Notes: a model not told the origin generated them from the letters alone. Shown: positions 1 to 7,766, numbered from the stretch's first letter. The stretch: DNA of 11,793 nt from Micavibrio sp. UBA2638 (GCA_002359735.1 DENS01000015.1:45671-57463); one strand, 5' to 3'. Numbers and translations: made by a program.

Positions 1-1696
1 CCCCGCCGAGCTTATCAAGCTGGACAGCGCCCTCATCGGCACCAAAGCGCGCCAGAACCTCAAGGCTTTCCACGGGTACATATAATTTATCCCCGCCTGC
101 ATATTCAATTTTCAGGCAATCATGCAGCGTTCCGGCAGCTTTTAAAGTCTCTAACGCAATAAATTTGCCAACCCCATGATCAATATGCACCACCAGATCG
201 CCTTCATTCAGGCTAGAGACCTCGCGCAAGAAATTATCAGCCTTACGATTTTTAGAGCTTTTGCGCGTTAAACGATCACCGAATATATCCGTTTCGCTCA
301 GAACGGCCAGATCCGGCGCTACGAAACCATTCTCCAGCGCCAAAACGGCAACGCCAATCTGATCGGGCTTTAGTTTTTTAACCGCGTCCCAGTTTTGAAT
401 TCTAACGGCTTTCAAACCGTGTTCATTCAAAAGTCCGGCTAGCCGGTCAGCCGATCCTTCACTATAAGCGGCCAATAGGGTTTTCACATCTAACGAGGAT
501 ATATATGTTTTTAATTCCGCAAATATGTCCCCATCAGGCATTGCACGAATATCGGCAAAATCACGCCCTTTACGCGCCAAGCCCTTGTCGTCCTGCCCGC
601 CAGAAAACGGAGAGAACACCTTAGCCTGCTGAACAAGTGTATCCCAGTGATTTTCCGCCAGATATAACGTTTCAACCGGTAGCGGATTATAAAGCGCCCC
701 ACTTATGCTAACGCTTTTTTCCTTTTTTGACCCCGTTAGCGTCGCCTGGCGCATTGTTTGGCGCGCCGAGAAAAAATCCTGTACCTGCTCCATGCGCTCA
801 TCATGGGATTCAGGGGCATGGTGATCAAAGGTTACTTGCGCACCGGGAACATAATCAAAAAGAGTATCCAAATGATCATAAAAAAGCGGAAGCCAATGTT
901 CCATACCATTATAACGGCGCCCTTCCGATACAGCCTCATATAAAGGGTCATCCGCCCGCACAACACCAAAAGATTCCAGATACCCCTTCCTAAAGCGCGA
1001 AATCGATTCCTTATCCAGGAACAGCTCACTGACGGGTTGCAAAGAAAAGCTCTTCAGAACATCCGCACTACGTTGGGTATCCGGGTCAAAAGCACGTATC
1101 GTTTCAATCTCATCACCAAATAAATCTAGCCTGACCGGCTGGCGAAAACCAGATGGGAATAAATCAATAATCCCTCCGCGCATGGCATATTCTCCAGCCT
1201 CCCGAACCGTTTCGGTACGCGTGTAGCCATTATGGATCAGGAACGCTTGCATGGCCTCCAAATCGAGTGTTCCCCCCCGCTGCGCTGTAAAACTCGCACC
1301 ACGAAGCGCCTCTCTTGGCATTACCCGTTGAACGGCCGCATTGACCGATGTTAAAACTATCCGTGGATAGCGCTTCGCTTCCTCTTCCCAGCCCAAAAGA
1401 CGCGAAAGCGCCGTAACACGCGCGGCAACAATATCACCACTGGGCGATACCCGGTCATACGGAAGACAATCCCAAGCCGGAAACTTTACCACCGACACAT
1501 CCGGCGCAAAAAATGCCAGCAATTCCTCTAGCTCTGCCATGCGCCGGTCATCCAGCGCGATATGCATCAGAACCCGATCCTCTGGCATAAGTGCACGCGC
1601 CATTTCTGCCAGAATTCTGGCGTCCTGGCCATCCGGGGCACCATACAGAATACACATTCCATTTGCATCACTTTGCTTTGTCGCAATATTGTCCAC
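1..1696 (-). CDS. mfd: Transcription-repair coupling factor Mfd, N-terminal part (3' end outside window)
   Basis: Mfd is a DNA translocase that removes RNA polymerase stalled at lesions and recruits UvrA for nucleotide excision repair. The window holds about 565 codons of a protein usually near 1,150 residues. The helicase motor and C-terminal regulatory domain lie beyond base 1. Early residues include the family signature FPAWDCLPYDRVSP in the UvrB-homology region, followed by MRGGIIDLFPSG. From about residue 497 the CarD-like RNA polymerase-interacting domain is clear (GDLVVHIDHGVGKF, then YAGGDKLYVPVESLEVL), and the frame leaves the window at QLDKLGG. The start is GTG at 1696. An in-frame TAA lies five codons upstream, so it cannot begin earlier, and an AAGGCAAGG Shine-Dalgarno-like stretch precedes it. 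It is divergent from btaA. The identity is recognised from conserved motifs; the rest of the gene is not seen. Confidence 0.97.
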   Translation of the reverse strand, partial: MDNIATKQSDANGMCILYGAPDGQDARILAEMARALMPEDRVLMHIALDDRRMAELEELLAFFAPDVSVVKFPAWDCLPYDRVSPSGDIVAARVTALSRLLGWEEEAKRYPRIVLTSVNAAVQRVMPREALRGASFTAQRGGTLDLEAMQAFLIHNGYTRTETVREAGEYAMRGGIIDLFPSGFRQPVRLDLFGDEIETIRAFDPDTQRSADVLKSFSLQPVSELFLDKESISRFRKGYLESFGVVRADDPLYEAVSEGRRYNGMEHWLPLFYDHLDTLFDYVPGAQVTFDHHAPESHDERMEQVQDFFSARQTMRQATLTGSKKEKSVSISGALYNPLPVETLYLAENHWDTLVQQAKVFSPFSGGQDDKGLARKGRDFADIRAMPDGDIFAELKTYISSLDVKTLLAAYSEGSADRLAGLLNEHGLKAVRIQNWDAVKKLKPDQIGVAVLALENGFVAPDLAVLSETDIFGDRLTRKSSKNRKADNFLREVSSLNEGDLVVHIDHGVGKFIALETLKAAGTLHDCLKIEYAGGDKLYVPVESLEVLARFGADEGAVQLDKLGG

Positions 1697-1728
1697 GTTT
1701 GCCTTGCCTTAAAAAATACATTTCATGT

Positions 1729-1777
1729 TTGTGTTCTGCTGCGTTTTTATATATAGATTCCACTTCAAGCAAGACAA
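1729..1777. promoter_or_regulatory. Candidate divergent promoters of mfd and btaA sharing one TATATATA box
   Basis: The 102-base gap between the mfd GTG and the btaA ATG holds one self-complementary TATATATA at 1748-1755. On the minus strand TTGTCT (1777-1772) precedes it by 16 to 18 bases, giving a plausible mfd promoter. On the plus strand TTGTGT (1729-1734) lies 17 bases before TATAGA (1752-1757), a weaker match that could serve btaA. If both are used, the two -10 elements overlap and polymerase could not occupy both at once. This rests on visual consensus matching only. I found no convincing Pho box here, although bta genes in other alphaproteobacteria respond to phosphate. Confidence 0.4.
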
Positions 1778-1798
1778 CAAAAGAAAAGAGTGATCGAC

Positions 1799-3121
1799 AT
1801 GGCTCAGGCTGCTCAGAAAAAGAACGATACTGCCGTATCAGTTGCAAGTGATGCAAACGCAGGGGAAAACAACACAAAAGACCTGCTGGGCAGCGCTGTG
1901 CACAAAAACAGCCCCATATCCGCCCGCGGCTTTCAAGAGCGCCTTTTCACCCTTGCTTTCCGGGGGTTTGTTTATCCACAAATCTGGGAAGATCCCGAAG
2001 TTGATCTGCCGGCCCTCAAGATACAAAAAGACAAATCCAGAATTATGACGATTGCTTCTGGCGGCTGTAACATTATGAATTACCTGACCGAACAACCAGC
2101 CGCCGTTAAGGCCATCGACCTGAACCCTGCGCATGTATCCCTGGCACGGCTAAAGCTGTGCGCCGCCAAGCATCTGCCTGGATATAACAGCTTTTTTCAG
2201 TTTTTCGCCCATGCCGACAGCAAAGATAACATTCGCCTTTATAACCAATACATCAAACCGAATCTTGATCCATTTTCACGAAAATACTGGGAAGGCCGCC
2301 GCCTGAATGGTGAAAAACGAATTAACTACTTCCGCAAGAATGTTTACCAGTTTGGCCTATTGGGGCGCTTTATTAGTGCCGTTCACTTTGTAGCCAAGTT
2401 GTACGGGCAAGACCCGCGCGATATTTTGACCGCGACCAATATGAAAGAACAGGAAGAGATATTCAACCGCACCTTGGCGCCCATCTTCCAAAAGAAATTT
2501 GTACGTTTTATTTGCAATATGCCGCCAGCCCTATATGGCTTGGGAATTCCCCCATCACAATTTGATGAACTCAAGGGCAAGGAAGAAATGGCCGATGTGC
2601 TGTGTGATCGCCTGCGCCGCCTGGCTTGCGATTTCCCGATACAGGACAATTATTTTGCATGGCAAGCCTTTGGCCGCGGGTATGACCGCGAAAAGAAACT
2701 GGCTGTGCCGCGTTATTTAACCGAAGAAAACTATGAAAAAATTAAAGCCAACGCAGATCGCGCCCAGGTCTTCCACACCTCTATTACAGAATTTCTGGCC
2801 TCTCAACCGCAAGAATCTCTGGATTGCTATGTGTTTTTGGACGCACAAGACTGGATGAATGATACGCAGCTAAACACGCTTTGGAAAGAAGTAATGCGCA
2901 CAGGCGCCCCCGGGGCGCGCGTCATCTTCCGCACAGCCGGTGAAGACAGCCCATTGACAGACGCACTGGAACCGGAAATTCTGTCGAAATTTCATTACGA
3001 CCCAAGCCTGTCCGAAGCCGCCGTTGCAAAAGACCGTTCATCCATCTATGGCGGATTCCACGTTTACACATTGGGCGGTGAACTTGGATTACAAAAATCC
3101 AAAAAAGCTAAAAAAGCGTGA
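1799..3121 (+). CDS. btaA: BtaA: S-adenosylmethionine:diacylglycerol 3-amino-3-carboxypropyl transferase
   Basis: BtaA transfers the 3-amino-3-carboxypropyl group of S-adenosylmethionine to diacylglycerol, giving diacylglycerylhomoserine, the first step of DGTS betaine-lipid synthesis. The 440-residue protein has the expected family length (DUF3419). Visible motifs are FVYPQIWEDPEVD (about 57-69), the SAM-binding loop IASGGCN (85-91), the acidic strand AIDLNP (105-110) and a C-terminal VFLDAQDWMND block. Residues 1-40 are polar and probably disordered, and the C-terminus ends in a short Lys/Ala-rich tail. I chose ATG 1799 because AAAAGAG lies 8 bases upstream. The in-frame GTG at 1790 is possible but sits on that Shine-Dalgarno. 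btaB follows after a short gap. Family assignment is confident; substrate use is inferred from the family and the btaB pairing. Confidence 0.93.
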   Translation: MAQAAQKKNDTAVSVASDANAGENNTKDLLGSAVHKNSPISARGFQERLFTLAFRGFVYPQIWEDPEVDLPALKIQKDKSRIMTIASGGCNIMNYLTEQPAAVKAIDLNPAHVSLARLKLCAAKHLPGYNSFFQFFAHADSKDNIRLYNQYIKPNLDPFSRKYWEGRRLNGEKRINYFRKNVYQFGLLGRFISAVHFVAKLYGQDPRDILTATNMKEQEEIFNRTLAPIFQKKFVRFICNMPPALYGLGIPPSQFDELKGKEEMADVLCDRLRRLACDFPIQDNYFAWQAFGRGYDREKKLAVPRYLTEENYEKIKANADRAQVFHTSITEFLASQPQESLDCYVFLDAQDWMNDTQLNTLWKEVMRTGAPGARVIFRTAGEDSPLTDALEPEILSKFHYDPSLSEAAVAKDRSSIYGGFHVYTLGGELGLQKSKKAKKA

Positions 3122-3137
3122 GAGGCAAGTTAAAGTG

Positions 3138-3809
3138 ATGTCTCAAGATCAGACAATCACAGAAAGCCAGATGCGCGGTAATATGAACCGTATGTACCGG
3201 TGGACTCGCCATGTATACGATGCGTCGCGTAAATATTACCTGCTTGGCCGTGACGTTCTTATTCGGCGCCTCAGACCCGCCGCCGACGATGTTGTCTGCG
3301 AGATTGGTTGCGGCACCGCCCGTAACCTGATCAAACTAGCCCAGCATTACCCGTATAATTATTTTTGCGGCATAGATGCCTCAGATGAAATGTTAAAAAC
3401 AGCCCAGAGCGCGCTGGATAAAAACAACCTTCAGGATAGCGTGACAGTTAAACAAGGATTTGCACAATCCTTTGACCCTGTAGCCTTATTTTCATTGAAA
3501 AAACCCGTCGATAAATTTGTTTTTTCTTATGCATTATCCATCATCCCCCCTTGGAAAGAATCATTTGACCATGCTTTGGATCTATTAGAAAGCGGCGGGG
3601 AAATACACATTATAGATTTCGGATCACAATCCGGCCTCCCCCGTCCATTTCGTGCACTCCTGTTCTGGTGGCTAAAGATGTTCCACGTGTATTACAAACC
3701 AGAAATTGAAGCGCACCTTCACGCGTTAAAAGATTCAGGCAAAGGCACCTTAAAACTGCACCACCTTTTTGGCGGTTATGCCTATTACGCCATTTTCAAG
3801 AAACATTAA
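3138..3809 (+). CDS. btaB: BtaB: diacylglycerylhomoserine N-methyltransferase
   Basis: BtaB methylates the amino group of diacylglycerylhomoserine three times with S-adenosylmethionine to give DGTS, a zwitterionic lipid that can replace phosphatidylcholine. The protein is a 223-residue class I methyltransferase. Motif I is CEIGCGTARNL (about 54-64), the acidic loop is GIDASDEML (78-86), the post-I strand reads FSYALSIIPPW (129-139) and motif III is IHIIDFG (156-162). The N-terminal MNRMYRWTRHVYDASRKYYLLGRD is typical of the family. The reading frame stays open back to 3024, but that part overlaps btaA. I start at ATG 3138, with GTG 3135 as an alternative; AGAGG at 3121-3125 is the likely Shine-Dalgarno. 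The gene starts 16 bases after the btaA stop, so the two are probably one transcript. Confidence 0.92.
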   Translation: MSQDQTITESQMRGNMNRMYRWTRHVYDASRKYYLLGRDVLIRRLRPAADDVVCEIGCGTARNLIKLAQHYPYNYFCGIDASDEMLKTAQSALDKNNLQDSVTVKQGFAQSFDPVALFSLKKPVDKFVFSYALSIIPPWKESFDHALDLLESGGEIHIIDFGSQSGLPRPFRALLFWWLKMFHVYYKPEIEAHLHALKDSGKGTLKLHHLFGGYAYYAIFKKH

Positions 3810-3826
3810 AAGCCTCTTTTTTCATA

Positions 3827-3855
3827 TTGCCGTATTCTCCGCCTTATGGTAATAC
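3827..3855 (+). promoter_or_regulatory. Candidate leaderless promoter before the 256-residue gene
   Basis: TTGCCG (3827-3832) is followed after 17 bases by TAATAC (3850-3855), and the ATG comes 6 bases later. TATGGT (3845-3850) is an alternative -10. No purine-rich Shine-Dalgarno lies in front of the ATG. Transcription would start at or within a few bases of the start codon. This is consensus matching by eye; the gene could also be read from the btaAB transcript, since it begins only 52 bases after btaB. Confidence 0.35.
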
Positions 3856-3861
3856 GTACCC

Positions 3862-4632
3862 ATGAAATCTCCATTACGCACCATATTCAAAGCACTGGCC
3901 AGGCCCGGTATACATATGCCCCATGATGGGCGCACACCGCAACTGTTGCTGTGCGGAGCAAAACCAATTGGTTTCCTGGAGAATCACGAAGAACAATATA
4001 AAGAAACTCTTGAAAAAGCCGTCGCAAAAGGACAATTGCTGCGCCATGAATTTTCACGTCAATCTATGGCTTCTGTCTGCATTTATCAAAAGCCCGGTAT
4101 TAGCCCTGAGCTCCCAACTATTGAAAACTTACAAACAGACGCTCCCATATTTGCCCTCCCCTTAACCGATAAAGCCAAAGAGGATATGCAAAATTCCTAC
4201 ATCGACTACTCATCCATTCTCGCCCGTTTAGCAAGAAACGAGATTGACAGCGTTGCCATCAATCAAAAATGGATCGAACACGGTTGGTCTGCTGATTTCA
4301 TTCAAGCAATCAAACAAAAGGCAATGGAAGGCGCCCTCATAAAATTTCAGCACGAATTTATGCAAACGTGGCCTTCATTAACAATATACGGCCAACTTGA
4401 CCAGCTTGAGAATATAAAACGTCTCGTAGAAGAAATTAGAAAATATGACAAGGCCCCGGATGCCCCGCAAGATAGAGAATTAGAAGGGCGCTTGCCTGGA
4501 TACAGCGATAACGATATATCACTGAATGCACGAGACAATAGCTGGGTCATGAACAAAACCGAACCGTTACGCAGATACTGCAGGCACCAGCTTATGCTTG
4601 ATGCAGGCCCGCAATGGGATCGAAACTTTTAA
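3862..4632 (+). CDS. Hypothetical protein (256 residues) downstream of btaAB
   Basis: I do not recognise this protein. It is an uninterrupted 256-codon frame with no long competing frame, so it is very likely real. It appears soluble: I see no signal peptide or membrane segment. The N-terminus is basic (MKSPLRTIFKALARPG). The middle (about 104-195) is rich in charged and aliphatic residues and probably mostly helical. There are three cysteines (31, 73, 240) and a basic patch LRRYCRH near the C-terminus. It lies 52 bases after btaB on the same strand, so it may be co-transcribed, but it also has its own promoter-like element and no clear Shine-Dalgarno. It is convergent with sdhE. A link to betaine lipids would be an inference from position only. 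Confidence 0.8.
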   Translation: MKSPLRTIFKALARPGIHMPHDGRTPQLLLCGAKPIGFLENHEEQYKETLEKAVAKGQLLRHEFSRQSMASVCIYQKPGISPELPTIENLQTDAPIFALPLTDKAKEDMQNSYIDYSSILARLARNEIDSVAINQKWIEHGWSADFIQAIKQKAMEGALIKFQHEFMQTWPSLTIYGQLDQLENIKRLVEEIRKYDKAPDAPQDRELEGRLPGYSDNDISLNARDNSWVMNKTEPLRRYCRHQLMLDAGPQWDRNF

Positions 4633-4643
4633 TACGGCCTGGT

Positions 4644-4679
4644 TATAGATTCACGAGCACAAATCTATACTTTATAAAG
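4644..4679. terminator. AT-rich inverted repeat and palindrome between convergent genes
   Basis: TATAGATT (4644-4651) and AATCTATA (4662-4669) form a perfect 8-bp inverted repeat with a 10-base loop. Directly after it, CTTTATAAAG (4670-4679) is a perfect 10-bp palindrome. They sit in the 65-base gap between the convergent stops of the 256-residue gene and sdhE, where a bidirectional terminator would be expected. The stem is AT-rich and has no strong T-run, so an efficient intrinsic terminator is not certain. Confidence 0.3.
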
Positions 4680-4697
4680 CACGAAACCTGCCATATT

Positions 4698-4982
4698 CTA
4701 TAGACTCTGGTATTTATATTTATGCCCAACTATTTTTGGAAACATAGAATATCCAGCCACAGCCTCAGGCGGGGTTTCCTGTTCCGTGATCCAGTTATAG
4801 AGATCCGGATCATTTTCTTCCAGCAGCGCCTCATATTCCCGCAATTCCTGTTCATTGAATTCCGGCACATGTTTTTTGGCAAAACTTCCAAGCAGCAAAT
4901 CCATCTCTTTGGTTCCGCGGTGTTCAGAACGGAAAATCAAACGTTTGCGCATATTATCAATGGTATCATTCATAGACGTCAT
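4698..4982 (-). CDS. sdhE: SdhE: FAD assembly factor for succinate dehydrogenase (DUF339)
   Basis: SdhE helps attach FAD covalently to the flavoprotein subunit of succinate dehydrogenase and related fumarate reductases. The 94-residue protein matches the family in size and sequence. RKRLIFRSEHRGTKEMDLLL (12-31) carries the conserved RGxxE motif (R22, G23, E26), and LREYEALLEENDPDLYNWI follows in the second half. The start is uncertain. ATG 4982 is given here. ATG 4973 (91 residues) fits better if the gene is leaderless, since TAAAAT ends 7 bases before it. An upstream GTG at 5006 has no support. It is divergent from recG, as is common in alphaproteobacteria. mfd, often its next neighbour on the same strand, is separated from it here by three antisense genes. 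Confidence 0.93.
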   Translation of the reverse strand: MTSMNDTIDNMRKRLIFRSEHRGTKEMDLLLGSFAKKHVPEFNEQELREYEALLEENDPDLYNWITEQETPPEAVAGYSMFPKIVGHKYKYQSL

Positions 4983-5008
4983 TTTAATCACAAAACAACG
5001 TAGCACAA
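4981..5008 (-). promoter_or_regulatory. Candidate sdhE promoter, leaderless type
   Basis: On the minus strand TTGTGC (5008-5003) is followed after 16 bases by TAAAAT (4986-4981), a 5/6 match to the -10 consensus. The ATG at 4973 follows after 7 bases. The upstream ATG 4982 overlaps this -10 box and could not be in its transcript. No Shine-Dalgarno is visible before any of the possible starts. Confidence 0.4.
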
Positions 5009-5059
5009 TGAGTAATTGCTATATTTGAAAAAACTCTGTTCCTGCCAGCATGCAACGTT

Positions 5060-5065
5060 TATATT
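5060..5065 (+). promoter_or_regulatory. Candidate recG -10 box, leaderless type
   Basis: TATATT (5/6 match to TATAAT) ends 6 bases before ATG 5072, and there is no Shine-Dalgarno-like sequence between. The best -35 at 17-base spacing is a poor TGTTCC (5037-5042). The box and the spacing resemble those before the neighbouring sdhE and the two unrecognised genes. Confidence 0.35.
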
Positions 5066-5071
5066 TTGTGC

Positions 5072-7162
5072 ATGTCACAACGCCCTTTTATATTGGATCC
5101 GCTTTTTCGTTCACTGACCGCCCTGCCCGGTGTTGGCCCAAAAAATGCCAAGTTATTTGAAAAATTACTCGGCGGCCCCAAGGTTCTGGACCTACTATTT
5201 CACCTTCCGATTGACTTTATTGACCGCCGGTTTTCGCCAAAAATCAAAGATGCGCCCAATGGCCGTATCGCGACAATGGAAATAACAGTCGGCAAACACT
5301 TCCCCAATGCACGCCGTTCGGCGCCATACCGCGTACAATGCAGCGATGAAACCGGAACACTCAACGTCACCTTTTTCCATGCCAATAAAGACTGGATCAA
5401 AAAACAACTGCCCGAGGGCGCGCAACGCATCATCAGCGGGAAAGTTGAATATTATCAGGGGCAAGCACAAATGGTTCACCCTGATATAGCGCCACCAGAA
5501 GAAAGAGCCTCCCTTGAAGCCGTGGAGCCCGTTTATCCGCTCACACAAGGCGTAACCAATAAGACCTTACGTAAAGCCATGGACGGCGCCATAGGCTTTG
5601 TGCAGCCCCTGCCAGAATGGTGCGACAACGAATACAAAAAGCGCAACAACTGGCCGGACTGGCACAGCGCCGTTCATGATGTCCACCACCCGCCGGGCGC
5701 AAACGGCATGGACCCCAACCACCCGGCACGCGCCCGGCTAGCCTATGATGAATTGTTGTCAAACCAGCTGACGCTGGCGCTTGTACGAGACCGCCAGCGC
5801 AAGAAGGCAGGCCGCACCTTTAACGGGACAGGGGAGCTCCGCTCAAAAGTTACAGCCGCCCTGCCCTTTGAACTTACTGGCGCGCAAAAACGCAGCCTAG
5901 ATGAAATCGATAGCGATATGTCCGCACCATATAAAATGTTAAGGCTGTTGCAAGGTGATGTCGGTAGCGGAAAGACCATCGTTGCGGCTTTTGCCATGCT
6001 GCGTGCCATCGAAAGCGGGGCGCAAGCCGCATTAATGGCGCCAACCGAAATTCTAGCGCGGCAACATTACGAGGGGCTAAAGCCCTATCTGGAGACAGCA
6101 GGCGTGCGGGCCATTATTCTTACGGGCCGCGACAAAGGCAAAGCCCGCGATACCATGCTGGCACAAATCCGTAACGGCGCAGCGCAAGTTATAATTGGCA
6201 CCCATGCCATATTCCAGGACGCCGTCACGTTCAAGGATTTAGGTCTGGCCGTCATTGATGAACAGCACCGGTTTGGCGTTCACCAACGCCTTGCCCTGTC
6301 GGAAAAGGGAAAAGGAACAGACGTACTGGTCATGACAGCGACCCCCATCCCGCGTACGCTTACCCTGACAGCTTATGGCGATATGGATGTCAGCCGTTTG
6401 GACGAAAAACCGCCCGGACGCAAGCCTGTAGATACACGGCTAATTCCTTCGGAAAAAATCGAAAACATGATTGCCGGTTTAAAGCGGCAAATTAATAATG
6501 GAGCCCGCGTATACTGGGTTTGCCCCCTGGTGGAGGAATCGGAAAAAATTGACCTTGCCGCGGCGGAAGAGCGCTATGACATTTTAAAACATTTCTTTGG
6601 CGCCGATAACATCGGTCTTATACACGGCCGCATGAAAGGCGAAGAAAAAGATGCTGCCATGGCAAAATTTATAACAGGGGAGACATCTATCCTTGTGGCA
6701 ACAACCGTGATTGAGGTTGGTGTAAATGTTCCCGAGGCTACCATCATGGTGATCGAGCATGCGGAACGTTTTGGCCTATCCCAATTGCATCAGCTTAGAG
6801 GGCGTGTTGGTCGCGGCGCCGACAAATCCTACTGTTTTTTACTATATCACGGCCCGCTAGGCGAGACAGCAAAAGAACGCCTTGCCACTATGCGAGAAAC
6901 AGAAGACGGCTTCGTCATTGCGGAAAAAGACCTACAACTGCGCGGCGCCGGCGATATTCTTGGAACGCGACAAAGCGGTATTATTGAATTCAAATTAGCC
7001 ATCCCTTCCGAACATGCAGAATTAATTGCGGCCGCCCGTGATGATGCACGTCTGATTATTGATAAAGACCCCAAGCTGGAAAGTAAGCGGGGGCAAGCCT
7101 TAAAGACGCTACTTTATTTATTCGAACGCGATCAAGCCATTAAATATTTAGGCAGCGGATGA
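5072..7162 (+). CDS. recG: ATP-dependent DNA helicase RecG
   Basis: RecG is a superfamily 2 double-stranded DNA translocase that remodels stalled replication forks and branch-migrates Holliday junctions. The complete protein is 696 residues, the normal length. The N-terminal wedge domain contains an OB fold (about 60-165), beginning after the LPGVGPKNAKLFEKL segment. The helicase domains follow: Walker A GDVGSGKT (295-302), APTEILA, DEQH box (396-399), motif III MTATPIPRTL, then GLIHGRMKG, ATTVIEVGVNVP and the motif VI segment QLHQLRGRVGRG. The C-terminal RecG signature LQLRGAGDILGTRQSG is intact. The frame allows a TTG at 5066, but ATG 5072 is the better start. No Shine-Dalgarno is visible. 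It is divergent from sdhE and convergent with the 192-residue gene, with only 19 bases between stops. All key motifs look functional. Confidence 0.98.
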   Translation: MSQRPFILDPLFRSLTALPGVGPKNAKLFEKLLGGPKVLDLLFHLPIDFIDRRFSPKIKDAPNGRIATMEITVGKHFPNARRSAPYRVQCSDETGTLNVTFFHANKDWIKKQLPEGAQRIISGKVEYYQGQAQMVHPDIAPPEERASLEAVEPVYPLTQGVTNKTLRKAMDGAIGFVQPLPEWCDNEYKKRNNWPDWHSAVHDVHHPPGANGMDPNHPARARLAYDELLSNQLTLALVRDRQRKKAGRTFNGTGELRSKVTAALPFELTGAQKRSLDEIDSDMSAPYKMLRLLQGDVGSGKTIVAAFAMLRAIESGAQAALMAPTEILARQHYEGLKPYLETAGVRAIILTGRDKGKARDTMLAQIRNGAAQVIIGTHAIFQDAVTFKDLGLAVIDEQHRFGVHQRLALSEKGKGTDVLVMTATPIPRTLTLTAYGDMDVSRLDEKPPGRKPVDTRLIPSEKIENMIAGLKRQINNGARVYWVCPLVEESEKIDLAAAEERYDILKHFFGADNIGLIHGRMKGEEKDAAMAKFITGETSILVATTVIEVGVNVPEATIMVIEHAERFGLSQLHQLRGRVGRGADKSYCFLLYHGPLGETAKERLATMRETEDGFVIAEKDLQLRGAGDILGTRQSGIIEFKLAIPSEHAELIAAARDDARLIIDKDPKLESKRGQALKTLLYLFERDQAIKYLGSG

Positions 7163-7181
7163 CTAACACTGCAAATGAATA

Positions 7182-7760
7182 TCAGCCCTCGTAAGGGACT
7201 AAAAATAAGGCTTCGGCCTCACACATCATATAACCGGAATCGTAGTTTTGATGATCATCGGATATATGGCAGATATAGCTTTGCAGTCCAATTATCGCAT
7301 GAACACTATTGTTGGTTGGCGCCACTAATGCGCAAGACTGGGCGGAGGATTTCACGCTGCCACCGTCAGTATCCTTAAATATACAATATTTTTTTCCAGC
7401 AACTGGGCGCGCCGAGTGCCCTTCTGGCCTAAAACGAACCAAACGCCCCCGGCCAATATTGCCCTCTTCAAAATCATATTCAAAAATCTGCATCAACGCA
7501 TCACGTGCGCTTTGCTCTGGTGTATCACCGACGCCGCGCACTGGCCGTAACTCAACGACCGTTTGATTCAGGCTCACCTGAAATAAATCTTTAAATATTT
7601 TAAAGAATGGCATGCATTCATACGTCACATAATGATCCGCAATCAAACATACGCTGCGACCATAAACGCTCTGAAAATCTACGTCAGGAAAGTTTTTTCT
7701 TACAAAGGCCTCTGCCGTGCCTCCACATAAGACTTTTTCCAAATTCCAACCGGTTGCCAT
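7182..7760 (-). CDS. Hypothetical cysteine-containing protein (192 residues)
   Basis: I do not recognise this protein. The frame is open for 192 codons from ATG 7760 to a TGA at 7182-7184. Seven cysteines are spread along it (12, 38, 49, 126, 143, 164, 180), more than average, but with no CxxC pair or other clear metal motif. No signal peptide or membrane segment is obvious. Residues 66-110 contain a basic stretch around LRPVRGVGD and GRGRLVRFRPEG. The gene is read in the same direction as the serine acetyltransferase gene 39 bases upstream and is convergent with recG. An extended -10 sits 6 bases before the ATG, so it may be transcribed independently and lack a leader. A tie to cysteine metabolism is only suggested by position and composition. 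Confidence 0.75.
   Translation of the reverse strand: MATGWNLEKVLCGGTAEAFVRKNFPDVDFQSVYGRSVCLIADHYVTYECMPFFKIFKDLFQVSLNQTVVELRPVRGVGDTPEQSARDALMQIFEYDFEEGNIGRGRLVRFRPEGHSARPVAGKKYCIFKDTDGGSVKSSAQSCALVAPTNNSVHAIIGLQSYICHISDDHQNYDSGYMMCEAEALFLVPYEG
7186..7219. terminator. Two short hairpins at the recG / 192-residue gene convergence
   Basis: CCCT-CGTA-AGGG (7186-7197) and AGGC-TTCG-GCCT (7208-7219) are perfect 4-bp stems with 4-base loops. On the minus strand the second reads AGGC-CGAA-GCCT and is followed by TATTTTTAG, like a weak intrinsic terminator. Both lie inside the last codons of the 192-residue gene. On the plus strand the second loop is TTCG, a stabilising tetraloop, and could help end recG transcription. 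The stems are short, so the assignment is tentative. Confidence 0.3.
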
Positions 7761-7766
7761 GATTAT

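Noticed and set aside
511..1029. Several short frames on both strands inside mfd
   Set aside because: They are out-of-frame readings of the mfd coding sequence, which is continuous across the region.
1697..1798. Pho box upstream of btaA
   Set aside because: Phosphate control of btaAB is known elsewhere, so I looked for paired CTGTCAT-like repeats. TTTCATGTTTG is the nearest sequence and does not match well enough.
3024..3137. An upstream start of btaB at 3024
   Set aside because: The open frame overlaps the btaA C-terminus by about 100 bases, and the family homology starts after 3138.
5025..5030. TTGAAA as the -35 of recG
   Set aside because: It lies 29 bases from the TATATT box, far outside normal spacing.
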